Below are positions 19,329-29,200 of a stretch of DNA of 64,000 nt, one piece after another. The translations under genes were made by a program, and so were the position numbers. The first letter of the stretch is position 1. Each line of letters starts with the position of its first letter. Under the pieces are notes generated by a model. That model was given only the letters and a program-made list of their open reading frames with translations. It did not search any database and had not been told where the DNA came from. This stretch comes from Chloroherpeton thalassium ATCC 35110 (lineage in GTDB: Bacteria > Bacteroidota > Chlorobiia > Chlorobiales > Chloroherpetonaceae): contig NC_011026.1 in the NCBI RefSeq assembly GCF_000020525.1, positions 2,586,001 to 2,650,000 of the forward strand, read 5' to 3'.

Positions 19329-20249
19329 TTAAAGAAGATGTTTCAAAACGGACATTCGCACTGCGATGCCGTTTGTCACTTGGTTTAAGATTTTGCTTTG
19401 TGATGGCGCTTTTTCGCAGGTTTCGTCGGCGATGATCCCGGAAAGTTCAATTTCTCTGTTGATGGGGCCCGGATGCAAAACGACAAGCTTGCCATTTCGC
19501 TCCGAGAGTTTTTCCTCCGTTAAGGCATAAAAAGAGGAATATTCATTGATGGATGGAATGTAGCCGCCGGATTCTCGCTCGAGCTGAATTCTCAGTACAA
19601 TTACCGCATCCACTTCAGAAACGGCTCGATTTAAATCATGATAAACCTTCACGCCAAACGCATTGATGGCCGTCGGCAACAGCGTTGTTGGGGCACAAAC
19701 CGAAACTTCCGCACCCATTTTTTGTAGCCCAAAAATATTTGATCGTGCAACACGGCTGTGAAGAATATCGCCGAGAATCAAGATTTTCAGGCCGTTAAGT
19801 TTTCCGAAAGTTTCTTGCAGGGTGAGCATGTCGAGCAAGGCTTGGGTGGGATGTTCATGCGTGCCGTCGCCGGCATTGATGATGGTTTTGCGACTGTGCT
19901 TCGCGATGGTATGCGGCGCACCGGAATCTTTATGCCGAACGATAAACGCATCGACTTGCATGGCTTCAAGCGTGGCAATCGTATCGAGCATGGTTTCGCC
20001 TTTTTGAATGCTGCTGGCAGAAGCGGTAAAATTCACTGTAGATGCGCCTAATTTTCGCGCGGCCAAATCGAAAGAGGTGCGTGTGCGGGTGGAATTTTCA
20101 AAAAAAGCGAGGACAATGATTTTTCCCATTAAATCAGAAAAATGTTCCGATGGCGTTTCCATAATGGATTTTTTGTAGAAGCTTGCCAAGTCCAAAATGG
20201 AAGAAATGTCGTGATGCGATGTGTGGTATAACCCAAGTAAGTGTTTCAC
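19329..20249 (-). CDS. pyrB: Aspartate carbamoyltransferase
   Basis: This enzyme condenses carbamoyl phosphate with aspartate, the committed step of pyrimidine synthesis. It has 306 residues from a GTG at 20249, giving the usual VKHLLGLYHTS beginning. An ATG at 20288 would add thirteen non-homologous residues, and neither start has a strong ribosome-binding site. The carbamoyl-phosphate loop FFENSTRTRTSF, the HEHPTQALLD block and the C-terminal LHPGPINREIE are all present. It looks like other Chlorobiota PyrB proteins. It is monocistronic here, with no pyrI nearby. Confidence 0.95.
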   Translation of the reverse strand: MKHLLGLYHTSHHDISSILDLASFYKKSIMETPSEHFSDLMGKIIVLAFFENSTRTRTSFDLAARKLGASTVNFTASASSIQKGETMLDTIATLEAMQVDAFIVRHKDSGAPHTIAKHSRKTIINAGDGTHEHPTQALLDMLTLQETFGKLNGLKILILGDILHSRVARSNIFGLQKMGAEVSVCAPTTLLPTAINAFGVKVYHDLNRAVSEVDAVIVLRIQLERESGGYIPSINEYSSFYALTEEKLSERNGKLVVLHPGPINREIELSGIIADETCEKAPSQSKILNQVTNGIAVRMSVLKHLL

Positions 20250-20320
20250 AGCAATAAACAGGATGGATTTACTAAAAAACACACGCATTATAGCGCAAAA
20301 GAAATTCTTTGCAAAGCCGA

Positions 20321-20367
20321 AAATAAAAGAAGGCCGCTTGCTTCTCAGTCGGAAGAATAGCGGCCTT
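20321..20367 (-). terminator. Terminator of the small secreted-protein gene
   Basis: On the minus strand the stem AAGGCCGC/GCGGCCTT (20330-20337 with 20360-20367) also contains an inner CTTC/GAAG pairing. It is followed by CTTTTATTTT. It lies 40 bases past the stop codon of the gene at 20407-20865. Confidence 0.85.
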
Positions 20368-20406
20368 TAAAACACAAACGTGCGAGGATCAATAAAATAA
20401 GTGGAA

Positions 20407-20865
20407 TTACTTGAACAAATTTGCGAATCTTTGCCAAGTTAAATCGATGGCTGGTGCTGCGGATATCGTAGCAGCTGTGTATTCTAAAACATCGGATTTC
20501 GTGTAAAGCTTCAAGGTGTAGCTCAGTTTGTGTGGAGCTTGTTCTGGCGAGTGATGTCCCAACACGAATCCAAGGAGGCCTGTTGTTGCATTGGTTTCAT
20601 CACCATAGGCATCCACGTATTCATAAGCATGGTCATTTTCAGAGGGTTGTACAACGGCAACAACTTCAGGCGCTTGATTTTCGCGAGCACGAACAATCTC
20701 AAATCGCTCGATGCTTTGATTGCCGAAAGTTTCCCATCTTAGATGAACGTGGTTTCCGGTAGGAATCGCTTCAAAAAAAGTATAATCAAGGTTTAAGTGA
20801 AGCGTTGTTAAAAAGAAGCTGATTCCACTAATTAACATCATGATTACACTTGCAATGCGTATCAT
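20407..20865 (-). CDS. Small exported protein with a fibronectin-III-like strand pattern
   Basis: This 152-residue protein has an N-terminal hydrophobic segment (residues 3-24) that looks like a signal peptide or anchor. The stretch HVHLRWETFGNQSIERFEIV resembles the start of fibronectin-III-like modules in secreted Bacteroidota/Chlorobiota proteins. YTLKLYTKSDVLEYTAATIS could be a later strand pair. The C terminus does not look like a full sorting signal. A terminator follows. I cannot assign a function. Confidence 0.6.
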   Translation of the reverse strand: MIRIASVIMMLISGISFFLTTLHLNLDYTFFEAIPTGNHVHLRWETFGNQSIERFEIVRARENQAPEVVAVVQPSENDHAYEYVDAYGDETNATTGLLGFVLGHHSPEQAPHKLSYTLKLYTKSDVLEYTAATISAAPAIDLTWQRFANLFK

Positions 20866-21019
20866 ATAAGTACTGTATTTAAAGTTATTTGGAGGGCAAC
20901 GGAAGATAAGGAATTTTTTGGCTGAGATAAAGGATAAATGCTGGTATTTCGATTAGTTTTCCTCAGTTTTTAAGTTTGGTGTTTTACAACACAGCATTTT
21001 GATTGTGGAGGCTGACGGA

Positions 21020-22288
21020 TCAGTACCCTATCTTCACAGTGAAAAGATACGATGATTTATCGAAAGATTCAACAAGATATTGTAAGGTTTCCATGTGATT
21101 CCAAGAATAGTTGAATGAAAGCAAGAGCATCTCGTTGTTGATGCCAATACTTGCCCCCACTAAATAGCCAATAGTCGTATTTCCAGATGCTCCAAAACGC
21201 GGAAGGCGAGGATCGCTATAAAGCGAGAGATCGAAGGATAACGATAAACTGCTATTGCTGAGCCTAATATGCTCGAAAATGGACTGATAGACAATTCCCA
21301 AATTGCCATAGCTAAAATATGTGCCTGTTTCTTTTTTCAAGGCGGGAGAAAAGAGGCCAATTTTTCCTGAGAGTGTCACTTTATCGTGTGCAGAGTATGC
21401 GTGAGGGCCGGCTTTCGCGCGTAGTTCCAAAACGAATTTTTCGAAATCAAAGTCCTGAATTCCAGCCGAGAGAAAAGGATAATAGCGCCAGTCCAAGCCG
21501 AGCATCAGCGAGAGCATTTCAAGAAAAGATCCAAATTCATTTTCCACATAATCAGGCGTGTTGGTGCCGAGTCCTGCGCGAAGATAGGGGACAGCGCGCT
21601 CATCTGAACCTGTGGAAACAAGGCTTTCGAAATAAACCCAGCCGATATACGGCAAGTTAAAATTTCCATTTAGCCCAAATCTAACACGCGTTTCTTCCGG
21701 TGAAAAGCCCGATGCAAATCCACCATCGGGATCGACGGTGCGATTGACAAGAAGATCAAAATCGAGGTTGCCAAGTTCGGTGTGTTGGAGCGAGAGTTTC
21801 AGCAAATCATCGAAAGACTGCGTCCCGATGAAATCATCTACGCCCGACGAGCCTGAATAGGGATCTTGAGCTGGGCGGTGAAGTTTTGTGTCGGTAATAA
21901 ACACGCCGTATCGAAACCCGGCCAACCCAAACCCAACGGCCATGTTTTCGCCAACAGGAAACAAAAACATCGCATCGCTATAAAGCCGTGCCAAATTTCC
22001 GTTTGATTCTCCGTAGCTGGTTGCAATATCAAATCCTGTGTAGTAAGTGCCCGATAGCGAAAGCGAGTAAATCAACTCTCGCGAGCGATTTTCAGCGCGT
22101 GCGTTGAGGGCTTCGCGCCGCATGTCGCTGAGCAACGGATACCAGCGCTGCAAGTAAAGGTTTTGAATCGACATCGCCCGCGTGATGGCGTTGCTAAGGT
22201 CTTCCGCCTCAAAATCTACGGCACGGCACGGCATGGCCGAAAGCATCAAACTAAGCGTAAGAAAACAAGCCAGTATGTTTTTTTTCAT
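21020..22288 (-). CDS. Probable outer-membrane beta-barrel protein
   Basis: This protein has 422 residues from the ATG at 22288 (a TTG at 22309 adds seven). The signal peptide ends near MPCRA. A helical stretch (residues 30-75) is followed by alternating strands rich in Y, G and F (YSLSLSGTYYTGFDI, FGLAGFRYGVFIT). It ends in a strand with a terminal aromatic, FTVKIGY, as needed for barrel insertion. It lies immediately downstream of a lipoprotein gene in the same transcript, suggesting an outer-membrane pair. I do not recognise the family. Confidence 0.65.
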   Translation of the reverse strand: MKKNILACFLTLSLMLSAMPCRAVDFEAEDLSNAITRAMSIQNLYLQRWYPLLSDMRREALNARAENRSRELIYSLSLSGTYYTGFDIATSYGESNGNLARLYSDAMFLFPVGENMAVGFGLAGFRYGVFITDTKLHRPAQDPYSGSSGVDDFIGTQSFDDLLKLSLQHTELGNLDFDLLVNRTVDPDGGFASGFSPEETRVRFGLNGNFNLPYIGWVYFESLVSTGSDERAVPYLRAGLGTNTPDYVENEFGSFLEMLSLMLGLDWRYYPFLSAGIQDFDFEKFVLELRAKAGPHAYSAHDKVTLSGKIGLFSPALKKETGTYFSYGNLGIVYQSIFEHIRLSNSSLSLSFDLSLYSDPRLPRFGASGNTTIGYLVGASIGINNEMLLLSFNYSWNHMETLQYLVESFDKSSYLFTVKIGY

Positions 22289-22315
22289 GAATAAAAGCGG
22301 CTTCGGCAAATGATT

Positions 22316-22978
22316 TTAGTTAAATGTGACTTCAACCCAGGCGCTAATGCTGTTTGAGTCTAACCGATTTGAGATGTTTTGTTTAATGATGGTCTTTTCA
22401 TTTATCGTAAATTCCACATTCTCCTTGCGGTATTCGTATTGGACAACTTCCACGCGATAAAAATAGGTTTTTCCAGCTTCAACCGTTTCATCTATGGTGG
22501 TGCTATATCCCTGAAAAACTTCATTGATGGCGCCGTGACTAAAGCCAGCATAAAGCGTGAAGTTTTGCACCTCGTAAGTCACATCAATGTAGTAGCGCGA
22601 GCTGCTTCCTTTCAGTTCGTGTGTTACATCTAAGTAGCTTTTTGCTGCTTCAGAATTGAAGACTCGCTTAACGAGTTCATAATCTCCGTAGGGCGAGCTT
22701 TCCGCGCGATAGATGTAAATCCCGTAGAGAATGTCGTATTTATTTGAAGAGCCCACATTGTCGAAGCTTGCGGTTGGGAGCGGCGCGTTTTGGAAATTAA
22801 TTTCAACGCCCCCAGCTACGGGCTGTGCTTCCAAAGTGAAATCGGGGCCAAAGGGTGTGATAATTTGATTGAGCGCGTCCGAGCACCCAAATAGGAAAAG
22901 AAGCAATGAAAGATGGATAAATTGCGCAATTTTGCTAAATCGTGTGCGCGGTTTGGATAGAGGTATTTGTATTTCCAT
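22316..22978 (-). CDS. Lipoprotein upstream of the beta-barrel gene
   Basis: This 220-residue protein has a lipoprotein signal with a long basic n-region (KPRTRFSK) and a LLFLFGC lipobox. The mature part is beta-rich (GVEINFQNAP, YYIDVTYEVQNFTLY, TYFYRVEVVQYEYRKENVEF), compatible with a fibronectin-III-like fold. The stop lies 27 bases ahead of the next gene's ATG, so the two are probably co-transcribed. Its function is unknown. Confidence 0.62.
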   Translation of the reverse strand: MEIQIPLSKPRTRFSKIAQFIHLSLLLFLFGCSDALNQIITPFGPDFTLEAQPVAGGVEINFQNAPLPTASFDNVGSSNKYDILYGIYIYRAESSPYGDYELVKRVFNSEAAKSYLDVTHELKGSSSRYYIDVTYEVQNFTLYAGFSHGAINEVFQGYSTTIDETVEAGKTYFYRVEVVQYEYRKENVEFTINEKTIIKQNISNRLDSNSISAWVEVTFN

Positions 22979-23222
22979 GCGTTAAAATTAAGTGTGCAAC
23001 AACGCAAGTATAATCAATACGGAAGATTTTCCTGAATTCATTGTGCGAATACTGCAAAATGGGGATTGGTGACGCTTGAAAATCAGATTATATTTTACAA
23101 CGGAAAAGTCATCGAAATAAAGAAAACGGTTAAAAATATTTGTTTTGCCAACTATCCTTAAGTTATCATCATCCCTACAAGAAGCGTTTTGCTATCACAA
23201 TAACCCAAACCGAGAGTAAATC

Positions 23223-24656
23223 ATGTCTAAAGAGTCTGCAAACAAAACCCCCCATGAATTTGATTTTGACATTGCCGTAATTGGTTCTGGTCCAGGCGGT
23301 TATGAATGTGCTATTCGCGCCTCGCAGTTGGGCTACAAAACTTGCATCATTGAAAAAGAACAAACGCTGGGTGGCGTGTGTCTAAATTGGGGCTGCATTC
23401 CAACAAAGTCGCTCCTGAAAAATGCGGAGGTGATTCACACGCTAAAAGATGCAGAGGAGTTTGGAATAAAGTTAAATGGCTTTGAAATTGATTTTACGAA
23501 GGTCATTCGCCGCAGCCGCAAGGTAGCCACAAAGATGGCCAAAGGCGTTGAGTTTTTGATGAAGAAAAACAAGATCGAAGTTAAAAAGGGCTACGGAAAA
23601 TTGAAGTCGGCGCACGAAATCGAAATTTCTTACGAGAAAGACGGCTCGTCGGAAGTCGTTAGCTCGCAGCACATCATTTTGGCGACGGGCACGAAAGCGC
23701 GATCCATTCCGAGCGTTCCGGTCGATAGGGAACGCATTATCACGAGCTACGAGGCGATGGTTTTGAAGGAAAAGCCGGAAAGCTTAACCGTGATTGGCGC
23801 GGGCGCAATCGGGATGGAGTTTGCTTATTTTTATAACGCCGTTGGCACGAAGGTTACGGTTGTGGAATTGATGCCGCAAATTTTGCCGAACGAGGACGAA
23901 GAAATCGCTACAACGCTCGCAAAGGAACTCAAAAAACAAGGCATCGAGATTTTGACCGATGCGCAAGTCCAAAAAGCCGAAGCGGTGGAAAACGGTGTGA
24001 AGACGACCGTCAAATTGAAGGACGGTTCAGAAAAAGAGCTTCAGTCGGATTATGCGCTTGTGGCTATTGGCCTCACCGGAAATGTGGAAAATCTGGGTTT
24101 GGAGGAAGTCGGCGTAGAAACCGAGCGTGGTTTCATCAAGGTAGATGAATTCGGCAGAACGAATGTCGAAGGCGTTTATGCAATTGGTGATGTGGCGGGC
24201 GGCATTTTGCTCGCGCATAAAGCATCGGTGGAAGGCATCAACTGCGTTGAAAAAATTGCTGGCCTTTCGCCCGAGCCGCTCGACCCGATGAGCATTCCAG
24301 CCTGCACGTATTGTCAGCCGTCCGTCGCTCATTTGGGCATGACGGAAAAGCAAGCCCTTGAAAAAGGCTATGAGATTAAAGTTGGCAAATTTCCATTTAT
24401 GGCGTCTGGCAAAGCGACGGCATCAGGCCATAATGAGGGGATGGTAAAGCTGATTTTTGATAAAAAATACGGCGAACTGCTCGGGGCGCACATCATTGGG
24501 TATGAAGCAACAGAAATGATTGCCGAACTGGGCATGGCCAAGAAGCTGGAAGCAACCTCGGAGTGGATTCACAAAACCGTTCATGCGCATCCAACTTTCT
24601 CTGAAGCGGTTAAAGAAGCTGCCGCTGCAGCTGATGGCGAGGCGATTAATATTTGA
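23223..24656 (+). CDS. lpdA: Dihydrolipoyl dehydrogenase
   Basis: This E3 flavoenzyme (477 residues) reoxidises dihydrolipoyl groups of 2-oxoacid dehydrogenase complexes using NAD. The sequence shows the FAD fold IAVIGSGPGGYECA, the redox-active pair GGVCLNWGCIPTKS (C53, C58), the NAD fold VIGAGAIGMEFAYF, the second FAD motif VYAIGDVAGG, and the C-terminal interface HAHPTFSEAVKEA carrying the catalytic histidine. Its likely partners in the window are the E2 acyltransferase and lipA near 50 kb. It is divergent from the lipoprotein gene at 22978. Confidence 0.96.
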   Translation: MSKESANKTPHEFDFDIAVIGSGPGGYECAIRASQLGYKTCIIEKEQTLGGVCLNWGCIPTKSLLKNAEVIHTLKDAEEFGIKLNGFEIDFTKVIRRSRKVATKMAKGVEFLMKKNKIEVKKGYGKLKSAHEIEISYEKDGSSEVVSSQHIILATGTKARSIPSVPVDRERIITSYEAMVLKEKPESLTVIGAGAIGMEFAYFYNAVGTKVTVVELMPQILPNEDEEIATTLAKELKKQGIEILTDAQVQKAEAVENGVKTTVKLKDGSEKELQSDYALVAIGLTGNVENLGLEEVGVETERGFIKVDEFGRTNVEGVYAIGDVAGGILLAHKASVEGINCVEKIAGLSPEPLDPMSIPACTYCQPSVAHLGMTEKQALEKGYEIKVGKFPFMASGKATASGHNEGMVKLIFDKKYGELLGAHIIGYEATEMIAELGMAKKLEATSEWIHKTVHAHPTFSEAVKEAAAAADGEAINI

Positions 24657-24686
24657 TGTTGGGTTTATAACCTAAGTTCTAATCGT

Positions 24687-24717
24687 GTAGAGGCGATCAA
24701 GCACAGGTTGCCTCTAC
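24687..24717. terminator. Hairpin between convergent lpdA and MBL genes
   Basis: A GTAGAGGC/GCCTCTAC eight-base-pair stem with a 15-base loop separates the convergent genes. There is no clear T tract on either side, so termination is inferred from position only. Confidence 0.4.
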
Positions 24718-24732
24718 TGCGTTTCCAGCCGC

Positions 24733-25611
24733 TTAAGGGGCTTTTTTCATCCAATCAATACATTTCTCCAGTTGACATTTCATTTCTTCTTTTGTAGCAT
24801 GAAAGCGCCGACCGTGTCCTGGCAAAACCCATTCAAACGAATAATTAAAAAGCAGTTTTTCCATAGATTCGATTTGCGCTGGCCAAAAATACCAGCAAAC
24901 GCTTTTGAATGCGTACAGATGTTCAAGCTTGGGCGAATAAGCGAGATGATCGCCCGAAAAAAGGAATTTCTCTCGGTAAAGGAGAACTGTATGTCCTTTG
25001 GTGTGGCCAGGAACGGGAATAATCAGCAAATCGGAATCCAGTTCGTAGGGAATCGTTTCTTTGATAACGATTTCCGCCGCACCAACGTGTGCGGTGAGAT
25101 CAGCTTCGTGGATAATGCGTTTTGCGCCAAAGTGTTTGTGGAATTTCTCATGATCGGCCACATCGTCTTGGTGGGTAAAATACAGATAGCGAATGCCGCC
25201 AAGTTCTTCAAATTTTTTCACAAGAGGCAGGGCAAAGCGCGGTGAATCGATCAAAATGTTGCCTTCAGGGCGATGGATAAAATAGCTGGCAGCGCCATAG
25301 GATTTTTCCGAATGAAAGCCACAATGCAAAACGTTATCGTCAATCAAAATCGGGAAGCTTGCGAGCACATCTGTTACGGGAGCAGATTTTTGTGTGGTGC
25401 CAATGGATGAAGTTGGGCAGGAAAAAAGGGCTTGGAGCGCATGTGTTTCTTCGATGTCGTTGGTGGGTTGATGAAAAATAGCTGATTGCCCAGCATTTCG
25501 ATGAAAGATTTCTGGCGCCATCCAGCGGCAAGTGTCGCAATCAATACAAGTACAATCGACAAAAAAGCTTCCGGCAACATTTTTCGCTCTACGATATTCT
25601 TTGTTTGCCAC
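24733..25611 (-). CDS. Ferredoxin-like / metallo-beta-lactamase fold protein
   Basis: This 292-residue protein starts at a GTG with a good GGAG six bases upstream. The N terminus has a 4Fe-4S ferredoxin pattern, C22-x2-C25-x2-C28 with a distant C65-P (CIDCDTCRW ... FSCPTS). Residues 90-285 are a metallo-beta-lactamase hydrolase with THQDDVADH in the metal-binding loop, VPGHTKGHT, FSGDHLAY and LPGHGRRFH. The fused family is known in phototrophs and plants, but the substrate is unclear. An electron-transfer or redox-sensing role for the cluster is inference. Confidence 0.82.
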   Translation of the reverse strand: MANKEYRRAKNVAGSFFVDCTCIDCDTCRWMAPEIFHRNAGQSAIFHQPTNDIEETHALQALFSCPTSSIGTTQKSAPVTDVLASFPILIDDNVLHCGFHSEKSYGAASYFIHRPEGNILIDSPRFALPLVKKFEELGGIRYLYFTHQDDVADHEKFHKHFGAKRIIHEADLTAHVGAAEIVIKETIPYELDSDLLIIPVPGHTKGHTVLLYREKFLFSGDHLAYSPKLEHLYAFKSVCWYFWPAQIESMEKLLFNYSFEWVLPGHGRRFHATKEEMKCQLEKCIDWMKKAP

Positions 25612-25760
25612 AATTTCTCCTTACTTTTAAGGTTTCCTAACCGTCTTTTTTGGAATGCCACGCATTAAAATGTTCTGATAAAGCATCTGAAAGATTATCT
25701 TCAAAAAAGCCCATGCGTCAAAACATTGATGGATTTGCTAAGCTCTAAAGCGCGCCTTTT

Positions 25761-26222
25761 ATGAACAGACGTATTCTGCTGGTTTTTGAAAAAGAGCCGC
25801 AACATATATCTGCGTTTCGAGAATGGCTTCAACTCGGCCAAGAAGATTATGATGTTGAACACATTTCTATGGAGGAAGCGTTTCTTCAGCGCGTAAATGA
25901 CTTTTTTCCGGCGTCTTGCTTTGTGCTGCTTTCGTTAGATTCAATTTCGCCTGCGCATCGTCAGTCATTTCTGCAGCGTGTTCGTGCAAGCGGATCGGTT
26001 GCCAAACTGGTGTTGTTGGTGGCGCCGGAACTCGAAGATGAGGCTATTGATATGGTGGGCGCATTTGCTGATGATTATGTGCTAACCGACTCGCCAAAGC
26101 GCCTGCGATTGCTGTTAAAACAGGTTCAGGAAAAAATCCCTTCTTGCAAAATGCGCTGCCAAAGCTTCAACCTGTTGAAAATGGGCTTGGCTCCATTTTT
26201 GATGGCGCAGATGAGGCGCTAA
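25761..26222 (+). CDS. Pseudo-receiver domain, probably fused to the PAS kinase by a frameshift
   Basis: This 153-residue frame looks like a response-regulator receiver (RRILLVFEKEPQHISAFREW, AKLVLLVAPELEDEAID, DDYVLTDSPKRLRLLLKQV). The usual phospho-acceptor position reads VLLSLDS, with no clear aspartate, and the lysine loop is also altered. After codon GAA at 26130 the frame runs through six A (26131-26136) into a tail that looks like out-of-frame sequence. Reading -1 at that run would join it to the next frame as ...[17 protein letters not shown]..., a natural linker into the first PAS domain. Treat 25761-31519 as probably one gene, interrupted or programmed. Confidence 0.65.
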   Translation: MNRRILLVFEKEPQHISAFREWLQLGQEDYDVEHISMEEAFLQRVNDFFPASCFVLLSLDSISPAHRQSFLQRVRASGSVAKLVLLVAPELEDEAIDMVGAFADDYVLTDSPKRLRLLLKQVQEKIPSCKMRCQSFNLLKMGLAPFLMAQMRR

Positions 26223-29200
26223 TCCTTCACGATTTTAATGGGAAAATTATAGATGGAAATCGGTCGGCCTGTGAGCAGCTGGGTTATACAAAGGCTGAGT
26301 TGCGCCAGCTTTCAATTAAGGACGTTGCTTCCTCAAGGTTTTATCAGTTTTTCCACGAGCGGGTAAGCCTCGTTCGCCAAAAAGGCTTTGCATTTTTTGA
26401 AGCATCTCATATTACAAAAGAGGGCAAGGAAATCCCGATTGAAGTGAGCTGCTTGCTTATGGCGAACAATGGCGAGCCGGCTATATTGGTTAGCGCTCGA
26501 GATATTTCTGATAGGAAAGATGCCGAGCGGGTGCGCACGGAAAGCGCGTTCATTCAAAGTACGATTTCCGAGTTGGTCTCCGATTTTATCTTTAAAAATG
26601 TCATGCACGAGGACGGGACCATTGAGCCCATCTGGACGGTTGGCGCAATGAAAAAGTGCACCGGTTTTTCATTAGAAGAACTCAAAGCGCTTCCGAATGG
26701 ATGGCATTCTATCTTGCACCCTGACGATGTGGCTAAGGTTGAATCGGTTTTGAAAAAGATCCTTTCGAATGAAAAAATTTATCATGAGTATCGCATTTTT
26801 TACGCAGCCACAGAAGAAGTTCGGTGGGTGGGAGAGCACATTCACCCGGTTTGGGACGACGAGAAGCAGCGGGTAACCGCTTTTTACGGCGCTGTGCAAA
26901 ACATCACGGAAAAGAAACAAGCAGAGTCTGCTTTTCGTGAGGCCACATTGTGGCTAAAAAGCACCTTCAATGCGCTCGACGCGGCTATCTTTATTGCGAC
27001 AGCGGATCGCAAGCTGGTTGATATGAACAAATCCGCAGAGCGCATGTTTGGGTATTCACGCCAAGAGCTGCTCGGGCTTTCTTCTGAACACCTTCATGTG
27101 GATAGAGCGCATTTCATTGCATTTGGGAAACGGTTGCAGCGATCATTCAAGCGCGGGGAAACGGCTCGTTTCGAGTTTGAATGGAAGCGCAAAAACGGCG
27201 AGATTTTTCCAACTGAGCATGTGGTCACTTCGCTGGTTCAAGATGATGGAAAGCTATTGGGCATTTTGAGCGTTGTCCGAGATATTTCGGAACGGCGGCG
27301 AGCAGAAATTGCCATTCGAGAAAGTGAACGAAAGTATCGGTTGCTGGCTGAAAATTCCAGCGACATTATTGTGATGTTTGATAAGAATTTCCGCATCACT
27401 TACGCCAGTCCTTCTGCCGAGCGCCTCACCGGTTTTTCAATGGCTGAGGCATTAGCGATGCAGTTTAAAGACGTGCTCACCCCCGAATCATTTCAAAAAT
27501 CCATGCAGATTTTTCACGCCAGGCGAACAATGTTTAGCAATTCGCGCGGGATGAATTATGAGGTTCGCATGGAACTTCAGCATGTGCGCAAAGATGGCTC
27601 CACATTTTGGGCGGAAGATATTTTGATGCCCATTTGGAACGAGCACCATTTGCTCGATGGCTTCCTTGTTACGGTGCGAGATATTTCGGATCGGAAAAAA
27701 GCCGAAGACTCGCTCAGGGAAAGTGAAGCTAATTTAAGTGCGCTGATTAGCAACTCTGAAGATCAAGTTTGGTCGGTTGATCAAAATTACAATCTGATTG
27801 TCGCCAATGTCATATTTCATGAGAAATTTAAAAGTCAATTTGGCGTTGATTTAAAAATCGGTGAAAGTGTCTTGCCCATAGAAGTGCCAGAGCGCTTGCG
27901 CAAAAAATGGCGTTCGATTTATAACAAAGCGCTTCGTGGCGATCGATTTCGCATTCAAAGAAAGCAAGGTAAAGAAGCGCAAGAATACATCGATTACCTG
28001 TTTAATCCGATAAAAACGGCCACAGGCGAGGTGGTTGGAACTACCATTTCAGGGCGCGATGTCACTGAACTGATTCAAGCAAGGCAATTGCTTGAAGCTG
28101 AGAGCTCGTTCCGCCACAGTATCATTACCAGTCTTTCGGAAGGTTTGAGCGTTTGCCACGACATCGATGATGCACCTTTTATGAAATTTACCATCTGGAA
28201 TGATCAGATGGGTAAAATCACCGGTTACACGAAGGATGAAATCAACCGAACCGGATGGCTTTTCTCCTTGTATCCTGAAAAAGCCTTGCAGGAAAAAGTG
28301 CAGCAACGCATTCAGCAAATGCGTAACGGCCAAGATGTGTTGCACGAGGAATGGGAAATTACACACGCCAGTGGGCAGAAACGCACGGTTTTAATTTCCA
28401 TGTCGCTGTTGCATACCAATGATGGCAAGCAACATTTTCTCTCGTTAATGCTGGACATCACCGAGCGCAAGCAAACAGAACGAGCGCTTTTCGAAAGTCA
28501 AAATCGCTATCGAGTGGCGACGTTTGCGGGAAAAGTGGGCGTGTGGGATTGGAATGTGCAAACCGGCGAAATATTTGTCGATCCGCATCTTAAAATCTTG
28601 CTGGGTTATGAAGAACAAGATCTTTCCAATCACATCGATGCGTGGCGAGTGATTATTCCGTCGGAAGACCTCGCCTTAATTGAAAAAAGTATAGAACAGC
28701 ACATAGAGAATAGAACCCCGCATTTTGAGATTGCGCATCGGATGTTTAATAAAGATGGAACGGTTCGTTGGTTTTTGCGGCGCGGTTATGCCGTCAGAAA
28801 AAAAGGTGAAGTGGTTCGAATTGTCGGCACAGATACAGACATTACCGAGCGCAAAAGAGTTGAGGAATCGCTTACGGTGCGAGAAGCGACTTTGCAAGGT
28901 ATTTTCAAAGCGGCGCAGGTGGGTATCGGCTTTTCGAGGCGGCAGATTTTGCAAGAAGCCAACGATATGCTCTGCCAGATTTTAGGCTATCAAAAAGAAG
29001 AAATGATAGGCCAACATGTGAAGTGTTTTTATAGCACCGAAGAAGAGTTTGTGCGTGTTGAAAAGAAAAAACGCGAGCAGATCGAAAAATATGGCGCAAG
29101 CAATGTTGAAATGAAAGGTCGCTGCAAAGACGGGACGATCATAGATCTGATGCTTAGCATTGCGCCAATTCGGCCAAAAAGCATCGCGGACGGCGTCATT

